From Lentinula raphanica (taxonomy: Eukaryota; Basidiomycota; Agaricomycetes; Agaricales; Omphalotaceae): a stretch of DNA of 64,000 nucleotides. A model generated the notes under the pieces. The model was not told the origin of the DNA, did not search any database, and saw nothing but the letters and a program-made list of their open reading frames with translations. A program made the translations under genes and the position numbers. Below are positions 45,484 to 58,052 of the stretch, one piece after another. The stretch spans positions 434,001-498,000 of the forward strand of contig JANVFP010000017.1 of NCBI GenBank assembly GCA_027919835.1. Direction: 5' to 3'. The number at the start of each line of letters is the position of its first letter. Within the stretch, counting starts at the first letter, position 1.

Positions 45484-45857
45484 GTTCGACAGACAGACAA
45501 CGACAGTTAGTGCAGCTCTTGTCCTTCGGCCTCCTTCTACCCGTCTCTGCTTAGACAGAACGAAACGTCATAAGCCACCCCTCTTTCATCCCCTGTTCTC
45601 TAAACCTCCGCCTGCCTTTTCTATTTAATAACCTGCCTACCAGATATCCATGCTTCGAGCGAGTACAGCTCCAGAAGCAGGCGTGTGTGTTGATGATTCC
45701 GTGTCGCCGAAATTGCCAAAAGAAACTCTTTCTCAAATCCTTGAGCAGCTACATAGAGAACGGTGCATAACTGGATGACAATGCTATAGATACACGAAAA
45801 CTGAACGAATGACTCAGTGTTCACTGTTGAGTAAAACTCCCCCACCAAAAGAGCGGG

Positions 45858-46112
45858 CTACTTGATACTGACAAACGTATCGATCTGAAATCCATCACCC
45901 GAATCCAAAAAGAAACGGCGAAGATAATTTTGAACACCGATTGGCGGGTCGTTGAATATGTGGGTGCCATTGCTGGTAAGATTCGCTTGGCGCAGAGCCT
46001 CCTCTGGAGCGGTGGTGAGGAAGATGTAACTGCATTCTATGAGAGATAGAATAGCCTGTTCGAACCAATTTTGTTTGATTTCAAACTTATGTCGAACTTT
46101 CCAGGTTTTTTT
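45858..46112 (-). CDS. unrecognised open frame
   Basis: About 85 residues without a clear start. It reads KFEIKQNWFEQAILSLIEC, then APEEALRQANLTSNGTHIF, then DPPIGVQNYLRRFFLDSG and ends at TAG (45858-45860). It has the composition of real protein and may be a 3' exon. Its position after the membrane/coiled-coil gene does not identify it. Confidence 0.3.
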   Translation of the reverse strand, partial: KKTWKVRHKFEIKQNWFEQAILSLIECSYIFLTTAPEEALRQANLTSNGTHIFNDPPIGVQNYLRRFFLDSGDGFQIDTFVSIK

Positions 46113-46384
46113 TCGAGTCGTGCGAGGCTGATTCCCATGTTGAATGTGCTCTTAGGATTTGGCTCGACACGCGACAAGAATGAACGAAGAATGGTCTACT
46201 GATCAAATGCAGCTGGGAAAGAATCCGCGGCCGCTTGGGTAAGAAAATAGCCTTTGGAGCTCGCGCCGAGTACAACATCATTTTGGCACCTCGCAAGGTC
46301 GTCTGCGTTTGTAAGGAACTACAAGGAGAGCGATACGCAGATATATTATTGGTATGCTTTAATGTATGGACCAGGAATGGATGT

Positions 46385-46926
46385 CTATTCATTGTACGAG
46401 GTCGTATCCGCGAACAGCTCCCTCTCGGTCTGCAACTCGTGCACTCGACGTCTGACAATATCTGTAGATCGTTCAAAAAATTGAGCAAGACGCTCATGCA
46501 CTTGAATCTCAACATCCATCTGGAGCATGGGGAAGTGGGTCAATTCCATCTCCCTCAACCTGGTCTGTTCCTCCCTCCACTGGAGCTCTTCCTCCCTCCT
46601 CTTGAGCTCTTCCTCCCTCCTCTTGAGCTCTTCCACCTTCCTCCAAGGAGCAAGCAATTCTGAGACATATCTAGAGAGATGTGTCCACAAAAAGAACAGC
46701 TGCAGTGGTAATCAATGAGGAATGACCTTCTGAGATGTGACGGTTAGTACTCACTATTTTCGCAGCGATCATAAGGGCCGCCAAGCAGGCACCATACATG
46801 CAGAGGAGCCCGAAAGCGATAATAACAACTCCATAGATGCGATCATCTAGAGAATTGGCGAGGTTGTCTGAAGAATTATGAGCGCAGGAGAAGAATACTC
46901 TTACCTGGAAGATCGAAAAAGGACAT
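46385..46926 (-). CDS. small single-pass membrane protein with coiled-coil tail
   Basis: Three exons in phase (46905-46926, 46867-46755, 46699-46385) give about 152 residues. The ATG at 46926 opens MSFFDLPDNLANSLDDRIYG. One membrane segment follows (VVIIAFGLLCMYGACLAALM), then a heptad coiled coil in which EELKRRE is repeated (coded by a 21-bp minisatellite near 46565-46630), then a charged helix to the stop. It resembles the gene at 61578 in layout: short N terminus, membrane segment, charged coil. No named family is recognised. Confidence 0.6.
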
Positions 46927-46999
46927 GGGTTCTGAAGTTTGCGTGCTGAATCTGAGTACATATACCACCGTACTCAGTCTTTGCGCTACTGTGGACGAT

Positions 47000-48253
47000 A
47001 TGATGCCAGTATACCATGTGTGTTGTGCATGTGCATTGAGGTGATACTGTAGATCTGAATCATAGCTCTAAAATTGCGAAAATATCCAAATATGCTTCCG
47101 GCTGTTTCTGGACAGTGGGCACTCAAATTTTCAATTACAACATGAGGCTTCATATGCGGCTGACGTTCTGCATGAATTTTCGAATATATCTCGCTTAGGG
47201 TGCGCGCAGAATTTTACCCAGGTATATTGAGCCGAGATCTAGAGAGTACTAATACATAGATCATAGCGAAATTACATATCTGACTATATCGCTCGCAGTG
47301 AGGGAGGGGGGAGAGGAGGAGGAGGAGGAGGAGGGAACTTTGAAAGGGTTGAGAATTACGGGGACTACATACATACAAGGGAAGCGAGGCAATCACTGAT
47401 CAGGGCTGCAAGGATCGAAATACTCCAGGATACTCCACGATGCTCAGGGCACGTCTGGGTATACCATTCCATGTAAGAGACCCTAGATCTATGCATGCCA
47501 TCATTCAATTAAAGAACAATTGCAAGCGATTTGACCTTGTATCATGTACATAAGGCTTAAAGGGTTTGCCTTTCTCACAAATGAGTGCGAATTTGCTCGG
47601 GTCTTTGTTTGTGTTGACAATTCTGAGCTCAATGCAGCAGTGCACATATCGAACAGCACATGAGACACGATGCTAATATGATGGGTGTGACATCGCATGT
47701 TTGTCAGGGCTAAGAGCTGCTAAGAGAGAGGACAATCTATCATGCTTTTTTCAGCCCTGAGGCTTGGGGCCTGAGGCCTGAGGCCCGGGGTTCGACGTTT
47801 CAATTCGAACTAAGTAAATTCTCAACAGCAACAATCCGGACTTTGCGAGGAATGTTCAGTGGAGCGGATCCATTATCTCAAAGGATCAGTACTTATCAGC
47901 ACTTGGCTGAACATATCTGGAAGACAAAGTTCTAGATCTTGTGCAATGTGAAAACTGTTTCCGAGACCGGGTGATCATGAACTGGAATAGACTGGAATGA
48001 ATCCTCGCTTGTTCGAAAAACAGAAAAAACCTAGAGAAAGGCAGAGACTGAGGAAACCTGCTTCTCAAGTTTCGGCTTGCAGTGAACAGCTGCCAATCCC
48101 TGCCGACTGCTCGTGCTAATAATCAGAATCAAGATGCGACATTCTTTGCGAGGTATCATCATGACAATATGTGTGATTCATGGGATAATATAGGCTCGCT
48201 ATACCAGCAGGTAGGCAACAAAGCATAGAAGTCATTGTGAGGATAATCTTACA
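47000..48253. other. intergenic, no gene seen
   Basis: The stretch contains a short GGA microsatellite near 47312-47333 and a GGCCTGAGGCCTGAGGCCC repeat near 47770-47785. No coding sequence is supported. Confidence 0.4.
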
Positions 48254-50213
48254 TTGTTCAAAGAGATCCATAACTGTCAAATGTTCCAACTACCTGGTCC
48301 TCTCAAGGATTTGATACGATCTGGAACGCTACCCGTCGATGTCGATCCCCAACAGCCTATCCCTGATATTCACCTCACATTTCTTCGTGAATTGAAGGAT
48401 TTTCTGACATCAGTGTCGGATGAGCCAGTAGACAAAGTGGGTTTCATAACCGCCATTGCGTCTCAGTGGCGTTTCTTGTGGCCATGGATGAAGACTAGTC
48501 TCGCGGCAATCACAATATTCGAAACCCACAAGATGTGTTCTCCTGATATGCGCCGTACAGTTGGTACCTGCACGGATCCTGTCCTCGCTCTTATTGCCTT
48601 GATTTTGAAGAGGAATACAACAAAGACGGCCTCCTTCATAACGATCATGTTCAATTCTCCACCTATTGTCCAGCTTCTTTCGCTCTCTTGGGCCGCTTCG
48701 TTGACCGAACGCACTGATTTTCGATACACTCATCTCGTCATGGACACAATGAGACCGTTATTCGATGAACGTTCCCGGGTCTATTTCGACTACGACGATA
48801 CCATCTACGCTCTCTCACTCGAATTACAGCTCTGTTCTCGGAAGATGTTTCAGGCAGAGTCGTTGGCTTCGTTCTGTGTCTCTCTTATCACAAAAGGATT
48901 CCTCGAGTCTGATCATTCCTTCGCTTGGCTTCGATTATACATGCTCCTCCACCTTTTGCATTTCCCTGGTTGTGGAGCTTTCTCTAGGCTGGACGAAGCA
49001 GAGCAATGCTTGAGATGTCTCTGTCGAGTCTGGAATTTACTGACTCTTGGAGATACCTATGCAGTTTGTCCACCATCCGGATCAGACGAGTTATCGAGTT
49101 CACACAAGCTTCGGCTTTCCTGTTTAGAAAGGATTCTGTCTTATCTGGTTATCTTCCTTTCTGGTGGAGTGCCATGGGTGGTCGTTGCATTGAATCGTGA
49201 GCACCGCGCCATTGCTCGCATTGCTCAAAGCTGCAGATTTCTGTACGAGGGCTGCTCCGAAGTCGATTCACAGGAAACTGTCTCTTCCCTTGATCTCCAC
49301 GTCCTTAAAGCATTCCGCAGCATCATTGTGATTATCCACAGTCACAGAGCTTATCGTGGTGTAGACTATCGTATCAAGGACAATTTACGCCTTCGCATCG
49401 GTGCGAATCGATGCACGGATTCAAGGCTCCCACTTCCACAATGTTCTGAAGGACGTAATCTGCAGTCTTCATGGTCTCTGCTCTTTGACGATTTCTGTGC
49501 TCCTCAACATATCCAGGAACGACGATTATGGTGGTCAAGCGCCCTAAAGGGTTATTGTAATTATCCAGAAGTGAGCGGTGATTCGAGTTTTCTACACTCC
49601 TCATGATATCTTACAAGGATAAACTCAGTGTGAATATCAACGGCAGAACCCAGAAACCTGGCCACGCTTATGTTCTCGGTGCCGGGCCGTTATGTACTGC
49701 TCCTCACACTGTCAGCGCGAGCATTACAAGGCTCATCGACACAAATGTTTCGACTGGGCGAGACTCAGGAAAGGTCTGTGTTGATTCTTGTACCTGAGTT
49801 GGAAACTAGCTGATATTCTGAACATAGAACATCTTTCGTTTGGAGATGTAGCCCAGGATGACATCCTGAACTACCCTTTGTCTCAGGCGGAACATTTGTA
49901 TATGTCATGCATGTTGTGTGATATTATTGGTGCTCACACCGAGCACTTGTTTCCTCTCATTGAAAGTCAATTGGGGTCGGAAACTGTTGCGGTCGTAGTT
50001 GACATTTGGACCCCGAGTATCACCGTAGACGTCGTTCACCTTCGCGATATTCACGGAGAGATGGGTTTAACCCTTCATCAACAGATGGAACAGGAAAAGC
50101 CCCGTCTCATCTGTTGTGGTCGTGTGCTTGTCAGTACTGCTAATCGTCTGCTCATTCGCATTGCAATGCCGGCCATAATGCAGGCGAAGCTTAGTACACT
50201 GAAACTTATTTGA
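48254..50213 (+). CDS. MYND-type zinc-finger protein
   Basis: Three exons in phase: 48254-49570 (439 codons), 49629-49773 and 49828-50213. The long first exon encodes a helical, Leu-rich region of the type that precedes MYND fingers in many Agaricomycete proteins. The second exon encodes the finger: CEYQRQNPETWPRLCSRC, then YCSSHCQREHYKAHRHKC. It shows the expected cysteine pairs and final His-x3-His-x-Lys-Cys. The third exon is a mixed C-terminal domain (DDILNYPLSQAEHLY, ETVAVVVDIWTPS). MYND fingers bind proline-rich peptides. Members often occur in large lineage-specific expansions. The gene appears intact. Confidence 0.8.
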
Positions 50214-50903
50214 ATTTCGTACAACAACTCTGTATCATGCACTGTATGACTTCAAAAAAATGAATCAGCTGCACGTATTGTTACTTAGTTCTGGCAATGG
50301 TGAACTCAAGTCTTGATGCATGATTTCCTACTATCTGAGTATCTCTAGTGAAAAAAAACAGGCTTTATTCACTTCGTTCGCGAAGCTTCACACGATTCAG
50401 GCCGCACACATTGCGCCTTCGGGCATCTATTATAGTCCTATGTTAGCTTCAATATTCTACAATGATCACACCGCAACGACTGATTGTCGTAAGGTAGAAT
50501 CGGAGGAGACAACTTGAATCAGTGTCGTCGGACCTGAATTGATTTGTTTGCACGGTTTACAGGGGCTACGCGACAAGTTCTTGCGTCAGTGTTTGATATC
50601 CACGCCCGCGGGGACTGACGCCATGCATCTGTAACGAGAGGCCTCAGGCAAGAGGGTATTTCCATGCTGAACTTCCGCTCTGGAGTGTTAAGCCTCTATC
50701 CGGCAATGATTCAATCATATGCGGAGCGGACCACGTCATGCTACTGAAACGTCCACAAACAATTCTATTGAGCTTACTTACAACGAGGTGGTCAGTGAAT
50801 CTATTGAGTATGTGGAATACTCTCGAGTCGATTCTGATACAAATATGAGGATTTCTAGCTTCGCAACTTGACTGCATCAGACGAGCATAGGCCCAGACTT
50901 TCA
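50214..50903. other. intergenic between convergent genes, no gene seen
   Basis: The stretch lies between the stop of the MYND gene and the stop of the minus-strand WD40 gene. Short frames lack motifs. Confidence 0.4.
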
Positions 50904-52444
50904 TTACAAACATAGAACCAGATAGTCTGTATGGTTGATCAGGAATTGACCTGTAAAGGACTTGTCGATACTCACTTCGGCGAAATAGAGGACCAAGAAG
51001 GTTTGTCCAATGATCAAAGACATGATGAGGAAGGCATAGATCAAAACTCTGAAAAATCTAAAGTGCTTCTTCTTCAGAGGAATTCGGAAGGTCCACTGCA
51101 GCATAGAATCGTCGGAGGATAAACCAGATGCAACGACGGGTCGATCCTTATACCACAGAATCACATCGCAGGGCTGATTTCCATTGGAGCCTCCCGTCGC
51201 CACCAGATATCGATCCTTCGTCAGACTAGTCTGATGTATGGAAATGAGCGTTCATAAAGTGAGCGAGTGAGTATGCTCACGGCTACTGATTGAACCAGGC
51301 CTGATTGGTTATATTTCAGGCGCTGAGCAACTTTACCAGTCTCTATGTCGAATAACTCCGCGCATCCACGATCTGTACCACCGACGACTCTGGTATTCCC
51401 TTCGACAAAGCATGCATGCTTCGGCAAAGGGAGAATGATAGGATGCTGCTCAAGTTTTTTGACGAGAGAGATACGCTCAAGGTTCCAGATTTCAAAGCCG
51501 TGCGGGGTGCAAGCGATGAAGTTCTTGCATTGATTGTCCAAGGAAACTGAACCCCTAGCTCAAAGACGAATCACAATCTGGGAAGGATCTCAATGTTCAA
51601 TCAACCCACATGAGTTTTGGCGCATCGGTCTTTCGCCAAAGGATAGCACCCGTGTGACTATCGAGAAAAGCGCTATGTAAGAGGAAATCAGATGTGACCA
51701 TGAGCAAGCAAAAGTTGTCTACGAACACGGCCCCGCTGTGCCAGGCGAACACAAGAATATTGCCTGTATCTCTGTCAAACCGCACCGTCTTCGGTATGAA
51801 TCCTTCCTCGAGTGTGATCGAAAATGTTCGTTTTAGTTCTCCTTCTCCTCTGAGAGTCCCCATCCAGATCGTTCGATCGAAGAATGACGCGACCACGTGA
51901 ATTTGGCCACCAAGCGCAACTTCCTTTGGGTGTACATCGATGGATAGGACCTGACACGCTGAAGAGTTGGAAGGGCTCCCAGCATTGATACCTTTCCTTG
52001 TGGACTCAAGGGCCTAGTATTATCACTTCGTCAGCCAGATGTCATTGTATGTGGTCATAGAGCATACCGATAATTCCTCCCTATAATCCCACAACTGCAG
52101 ACGACCGTCCCAAGTCCCAAGAAGCAGCACATGACGCGAACGATCTGCGAAGTAAGTCCATATGGCCGCTGGGCAGCCAACCTTTTCCGGCGGTTGGGGG
52201 CCTGCTTGCCTTGACATCAGTGGCACAGCTCCGAGAGATTCCAGGTTCCAGACGCTGACACCTCCAGTGCCTTCAATACGGCATGAATAAACTTCTGATC
52301 ATCGTCGAATCGAAAAGAGATCGTACCAGTAGCGGCGAGAAATTTTCCATCCACGGAGAATGCAAGTGAAGTAACAGCATCTTGAGGGCCTTTGAGAGTA
52401 GCAAGAATCCTATATGTTTCCTTGGAATGGAATAGGTTGAACAT
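50904..52444 (-). CDS. WD40-repeat protein with C-terminal membrane segment
   Basis: Six or seven exons. The likely start is the ATG at 52444 (MFNLFHSKETYRILATLKG), with exons at 52327-52444, 52068-52270 and about 51729-52013, then pieces near 51672, 51280-51540 and 50904-51225. Beta-propeller blades are visible: DAVTSLAFSVDGKFLAATG; GGVSVWNLESLG; VLLLGTWDGRLQLWDY; QVLSIDVHPKEVALGG; NFIACTPHGFEIWNLER; VVGGTDRGCAELFDIETG; RYLVATGGSN. After the propeller is a positively charged stretch (PLKKKHFRFFR) and one membrane helix (VLIYAFLIMSLIIGQTFLVL). It is probably a membrane-anchored scaffold. Exact junctions near 51728 and 51610 are uncertain. An upstream alternative start at 52720 is less likely. 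Confidence 0.7.
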
Positions 52445-52953
52445 TATGAGGAAGATGATACGATCTGAGTGGCATCTCTTCGTCCAGTGTCTTTTATTTG
52501 ACGAACACGCTTTCGGCACGCAAAAATGGGGGAAAAGAGAAAGAAAGAGGCCCAAATATCGGGATAACCCTGTCAAATCCACGTGAGGCCAGAATTGCCG
52601 ATGCAATGATAGTCCAGTCTGCTCCATAGCTTGAGAAGGGTCTACAGCGTTTGCTCCCAGAAGTTGTAAGCTTGCAGTGGTAAAAGGGGTAATCGTAACT
52701 TCGAATAAGTTATCAAACATTCTTGAAATTCAATACTGGGCTCGTCGCAGCTCGTTACCAACCGAACGAGTAGATTAGCGCCCATTGACGCCGTTTCAAT
52801 GCCGAACATATCCATGTTGCAAAACATTTGCAAAACATATTTATCTCCCCGACTACCCATGTTTCGCGTCCAAAGTCCTCAAAATCTTTTTAGTCCTGCC
52901 TTGAGGCACTCATATAATTGTGCCACTCATATACGGTTTCTTCATTCTCTCCA

Positions 52954-53792
52954 ATGTCCATGTCTTCTAGCACTGTAGCACCCCTTTTCCTCGACCAGAT
53001 GGAAATGCGTCTCGGCGTTCCCATGGTCGATCGCACTCTACTCCTAGCCTCCCCCGTACCTGTAAGATTTCTTTGAAGATGCCCTCTGTCCTATCATGAC
53101 TGGAGTTTGTCAGGCTTCGACAAAGGCAGTACGATTTCAATCCCCCATCATCGACTCTCAATTTTCCTCTGCTCCACGTATGATCATGGGGCCCAACGAT
53201 CGGCTTGCGACTCCGATGACCCATATTGCCGAAGACGAAGACAACGAGTCGGACATCAGAGTATACGAGTTTTCGGAAGAAGACTCAGCGAAAATCCCCA
53301 AGCCTGAAGGTGAAGTTGGGCGTCCTGGTCGAGGAGGTTATAATCTCCGCGCCACGCTCAAATGGCCTTACAAGAGATGGAAGCTTGTCCATGTGTGTAC
53401 AGCCGACAAGAATCGAGCATCCTAATTTCTAGACTAAACTATACTCAGGGCTTCATTCGAACCCGAGTCCTGGCTACAATGGACTGCTCTTTACCTTTTT
53501 CCGACCAACCACTTCTTAAGCTGCAGACTATGCGAGATGAGGTATGACTCCCTGCGTATTTCTGGCTGCTCTACCAAGCTTACATTTTTCTGAACAGTCC
53601 TTGACCAAGTTTCCGTTCTTGAGCAATTACGAGAAACTTTGGGTAGTGGATGATTTAGTGCGCTGCCGTCTCAAGTATGAGAAAACAGCTTCGAAGCGTA
53701 AAGCCGATGCCAAACTCGCCCGGGAAGCTCGAGCGAAGGCTAAACAGCGCTTGACTATAAGTATACCACCCGCCAAGGGACACAGTGACTGA
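52954..53792 (+). CDS. conserved basidiomycete hypothetical protein
   Basis: Four exons in perfect phase (52954-53061, 53114-53392, 53449-53541, 53598-53792) give 224 residues. The N terminus is MSMSSSTVAPLFLDQ. An acidic stretch (HIAEDEDNESDIRVYEFSEE) precedes a conserved core: GRPGRGGYNLRATLKWP, FIRTRVLATMDCSLPFSDQ, KFPFLSNYEKLWVVDDLVRC. The tail is basic (SKRKADAKLAREARAKAKQR). I recall this core from many Agaricomycete genomes without a known function. The tail suggests nuclear location. Confidence 0.72.
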
Positions 53793-55603
53793 AGTCTTTG
53801 GTATCTCATTCGATTTTTGTTTCTCGAAGAGCTTACTATGCTCACATTGAACTTTCCTTGTGATTGTATCTTCCTTTGTATCTCAAATGTTAGATGAATA
53901 TTGTGTTTTTCTCAAGGAACCTCTCTTAAAAAACCGGTTCGACGGCACATCCGGAACATAAGGCTAGTGTTAGCCCGCCGATGGATAAGGGAATAAGTAG
54001 ACTGGCCTTTGTGCTTCGAATCCTCAACGTACGAGTGACATCAGCACACCTGGGCTTCGCTCTGGCTCATTTGAATGTTTGATTTCGATTGCACGAATTG
54101 GCAGCACAGTCTCGAGTACGCAGAAATATACTCCGGCAGACGCCAATATAGCAATCTGGTCACTGAATATGCACCGCATAGAGATCTGGACGAGTCGGAC
54201 TACAGAGGACGCCGAGCAGGCCAGGGGCCGAGTAGTTAGCTCATGCGCACTGTGAGGCACGCCTCCTTGCTCAATAAAATGACATTTGAAACAGACAAAA
54301 GAAACGAAGGCTCAGCCGCTCAGGACGTCGACGATTTCAAGTGGCAAATTTACAACACATCAGTACTATACCGACGGTCTCCAGATCTACCATAGCTAAC
54401 ATGGTCAAAGCATGGTCAAAGCTAAGATCAGATCATTGGATTTATAATGTAGATGCACAGAATGACACGAAAAGGGTCCGAGGTATCTAAGGGTATCTAT
54501 TGCCAGTCCAGGATCACCAAACGTTTAAACGTTGGAGTGTTGTGGAATGCGGCGTTACCTATCGATTCATCGTCCTATCCGACTTCTTGAGCTGATATCT
54601 CCTCTTCAGGATATATTGGAAGCGATCTGTCCAGAAGGGTCCTAGAAGGGTCCATCAAGCGACGGCGCCCCCGCCTCAAGGACAAAATGAGGCCTCAAGA
54701 GGCGTGTAGAAATCGGAACGTCTCAACCGAATCAACTCGCGAGAACCATCGTTCATGGAGATGAATGATTTCCAATGATTGCTTTATCCATTCACCAAAC
54801 ATGCATTTTATGAATCAATTCAGGACCAGAGCACCGCAAAGACCTGTGAATCTGATCATAGCAAAATGATCACCGGTGATCAAGCACTGCGAATGTAGAT
54901 AAAAGAAAGGATGACATCATCGATAAAATTAAAACCAGCAGAATCCCAAAGAGAATTCCAGTCCAGGAAAATAGGATTGCATAAAGCACGTACGTCAACA
55001 TCACCAACAGTACAAGGCGTAACATGAGACTCTAGAAATTTCAAAAGTGATGATAGGGCGGAAAGGAAGGAAAGGAAGAAAGGAACGTCAACGTCGGAAA
55101 CAGCAGAAACCACAACATGAAAAGAAAACCTTCTAACGGCAGGGGGTAGTCAATACCACCTTGAAAGGTTTGATGCAAGGACACAAAGAATACTGAAAGA
55201 AGGCACGTCAACGTCGCAGACATGGGAAGCCGCAACATTCAATATCGCCGAAAGAATCGATGCAGAAAACTGAAATGTCTAGCAATAGCAGAATGTAAGG
55301 AAGGAAAGGAAAGAAGACGTCAACGTCGCAAGCAGCGAAAGCTGCAACATGAAAAGAGATAGCTCTCCATTGGATCGACACAGACAATGGAAGCATATAA
55401 GAGTTATAGTGGGTCAAAATGTAGGGGAGAAGAGAAAGAATGTACGTCAAGGTCGGGAACAGCAGAGGCCGGAACAAAGAAATAGGAATTTCTGACAGGG
55501 AAATAGTCAATTAGCGTAACACGGTAGAAAGCTGAAGCGTACAAACATCGTGATCAAACAAGGTGTAGGGACATCTAATCATTCATCTCTACAGTTGTGT
55601 CTC
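53793..55603. other. intergenic with a degenerate tandem array
   Basis: No gene is supported. Short minus-strand frames at 54024-54260 and 54880-55510 are hydrophobic but lack known motifs. The 55-kb ones are translations of the repeat described separately. Confidence 0.35.
54980..55465. repeat. degenerate tandem repeat with ACGTCAACGTCG core
   Basis: Cores at about 54989 (ACGTCAACATCA), 55084 (ACGTCAACGTCG), 55204 (ACGTCAACGTCG), 55317 (ACGTCAACGTCG) and 55443 (ACGTCAAGGTCG) are each followed by a CAGCAGAAACC-like and CAACATGAAAAG-like segment. The spacing is roughly 95-125 bp, so this is an old array of about five units. Confidence 0.65.
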
Positions 55604-55826
55604 CTAATGATGAGCCCAAATGGTCCTGGCGCTGAGCTTTCTTGGAATCCGAAGACCCTGTTCCTGCGCCACCCAATCGATCTGTTCTTGCAACGATACT
55701 GACGGCGCCGGGGCATGCCAGATGAAAGCTTCACATTCGGTGCACCTCGTTGGAGTATTCGCTATCAAGGATCCATATCGAACGGCTGAAATGCAGCTTG
55801 CACAGTAGGTATGTCCGCAGAGAGTA
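55604..55826 (-). CDS. RING-finger protein, C-terminal exon
   Basis: The frame reads TLCGHTYCASCISAVR, then RCTECEAFIWHAP, then SLQEQIDWVAQEQGLRI and a short tail to TAG (55604-55606). CGHTYCASC and CTEC are the second half of a C3HC4 RING; the first cysteine pair should lie in an upstream exon I cannot place. A GTTGAAG acceptor-like site lies at the exon start. RING proteins act as E3 ubiquitin ligases. The rest of the gene, likely coiled coil in this class, may lie in the frames at 55830-56400 (which include a hydrophobic segment near 56220-56300). Confidence 0.55.
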
Positions 55827-56678
55827 CTTCAACGTATGAATTAGTTACCAACCGTGTAGTGAGGAAGAAAATGACCCACACTTGTGGTTGGAATGCGAGC
55901 ATGAAACACCTCACACAACGGGTTCTGACAAGGTCGAGAAGCACGAAGGCATCTGGAGGACGAAAAGGGAAACGTTTCTTCCTCCAGGCAGGCGTCCTGA
56001 TTGCGCGAACAGCAGGGAAAACGGCACGGCGAAGATTGCTTTTAGTCTTCTTCAAGGATCTGGATCGGGTGCGCGACCGTGCCTAAAAGTGACTTGTGAG
56101 CTGAAGAATGGCTATAGTTTTAGGTCTCAGATGACTTACTGCTCGCGAGATAGCCCTAGCTGGTTTCTGTTCAGCGCGCTAGACATTGTGGAAATCAACA
56201 TGTTATTAATCACAGAGAGAATGTAACAATGAGTAGCACAACCAGTGGCACGACGAGAAATGTAAGGAGTGGCAAAGTGAGTGGCAAGCCGCAAAACGAG
56301 TGGCCCAAAATATGAGAGCTTACCAGGATGGTCGCCGCTTTCGCTGATCGACTCAAGAACGGTCTAGTTCGAACAGGAGGGATATGACTAGGAGACCTCA
56401 TAAGCAGGAGCGAAAATAGTGAAAGGAAGATGGAGGTTGGAGTGGGGAATATTATATCGCTAATCGTTTATAAGGGGCATGTAATGGTGAATTTGATGGC
56501 TTGTTCGTGTGTCAGGATGGGGACACAGCAGTGAAGAAGGGGGACAGCCCGGGCACGTTGCATCATCATCCCTTACTACAGCCTGTTTCTGACCGGCAGA
56601 CTTTTGTTTCGAAATGCTCCTCTATCGAGCGAGGTTATTCTCTCATTCTCTAATGCATCACTAGAAGACGATACTCAC

Positions 56679-58052
56679 CTTGAGCTCCTCAATTTTTCCA
56701 TCTTTGTCGTTCTTGAACTCTTCCATGTCTTCCTGGAGCTTCTCAACTTCGGCCTAGCTGTCCTTTTGCTTTTTCTTGGCGGTTTCGACGGCAGCAGTCA
56801 GCGTCGCGATCATTCCCTTGAGGGTATCGACTTGGGCCCGAAGCTATGTGAAGAACCACATAAGCGAAATTCAGCACGACCTCAAGAACAACACATACTC
56901 TCTCCATTCTGCTCCTGAGCCAACTTCAGCTCATGCTCTCTAATCTGAATCTCCTTCGAAATATTCCTAAACGCCTCTCTCCTCCTCTTGGTCGAATCTC
57001 CATTCCACGTCCGCTCATGTTCATTCAGTTGTGCCTCTACTGTGGCCAGCTTTTCTTCGACATCTAGCAGTACTTGAACTTTGTTGAGGATACCACTAGA
57101 AGATGGTGCGGAACCACCGGTCAGAGTTCCAGAGGGTTCACATGTCTTCCTCAAGAGTAACGCAGCGTTGATTAGTTCTGTTGTCGAAAGTGACTTTCTG
57201 AGCGGTTTCGACGTCTTCGCAGATGAAAGTCCCGCCGAAAACATGAGCGATGGCGTTGTCAAGCCTAGGATCGTATTTGAGCGAGTCGAGAGCAGGCCGG
57301 GCTTTCCCTTGCGAGATTTGAGCGGCGGCTGCGATTTTCTGTACATCGATATTAGCAAAGAGATATTGATTCGTTGAGGCAGCGTGAACGTACCTCATCT
57401 TTGATTCTGAATCCTCTGATTTTGAAAAGCGGCACACACGTCACTCGTTTCTTGAGGACACCTTCAGAAAGCAGGATCTTGCCCACGTTCTCATCTTGGA
57501 TGATGACATAGTAGAGTCGGGCTCCAGCGGCGGTTTCGAGAGCTGTCGCTTTTTCGGATTCGCCTGGTCGTATGGACACCAGTCGATCAACACGGCCCTT
57601 GACCTTGGTTCTGTCAAACCCGAAAGGTGGGTTGTACTCAAAGTCAAGACCACCGATGTTCCGTCGAGCTCGTTCGCGTTGCTATCATGCTGATGAGCGG
57701 AGAGCAGACAATTGAACAATCAAATGGGAATACCTCATTCAGCTGTCGAACTTGCGACCTGTCACCTGAGTTGACCGCCACGAGCTTCTCCCTCTTGCTC
57801 CTTCTCCTCAGTCCACCCACACGCAGCCAATCGTTTCTGAGCGTCAGCCGAGGCCTTTTGAGTGGTTTCCAAGCGCTTCTTCCCATTCCTAGCGTCCTTC
57901 TCTACCTTCTTGAACTGCGCCTCAAAATCGGCCAACTCTCGGGTACTCATATCCAGGTTCATACGAGCTTGTTTTTCTGCTGCTGCGCCCTGAGCGATAC
58001 AAGCCCGAGCGTCGGCAATTTGACCCATGTACCCACCACCGTTAGCGGCGTG
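56679..58052 (-). pseudogene. SMC2 (condensin) central fragment
   Basis: From 58052: GGGYMGQIADARACI and NGKKRLETTQ (coil before the hinge). From about 57670: RARRNIGGLDFEYNPPFGFD, KVKGRVDRLV, KATALETAAGARLYYVI, VLKKRVTCVPLFKIRGF. From 57358: KARPALDSLKYD, IAHVFGGTFICEDVETAQ, EPSGTLTGGSAPSSSG. Last comes DMEEFKNDKDGKIEELK. This is the SMC2 hinge with both flanking coils; the ATPase heads are absent. Two lesions are clear: a 2-base loss after RCVTLEEDM (near 57140), shifting frame before EPSGTL, and a TAG at 56754-56756. SMC2 is a condensin subunit; this copy cannot make one. Confidence 0.75.

Noticed and set aside
47740..47800. tRNA-like GGGGTTCGACGTTTC
   Set aside because: The B-box-like word lacks a matching A box and no cloverleaf can be drawn from the flanks.
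52217..52720. WD40 gene start at 52720
   Set aside because: The stretch upstream of 52444 contains poly-pyrimidine, intron-like DNA, and blade sequence begins only after the ATG at 52444.
54880..55510. Hydrophobic minus-strand frames as membrane proteins
   Set aside because: The hydrophobic text comes from the complement of purine-rich tandem repeat units and recurs with the repeat.
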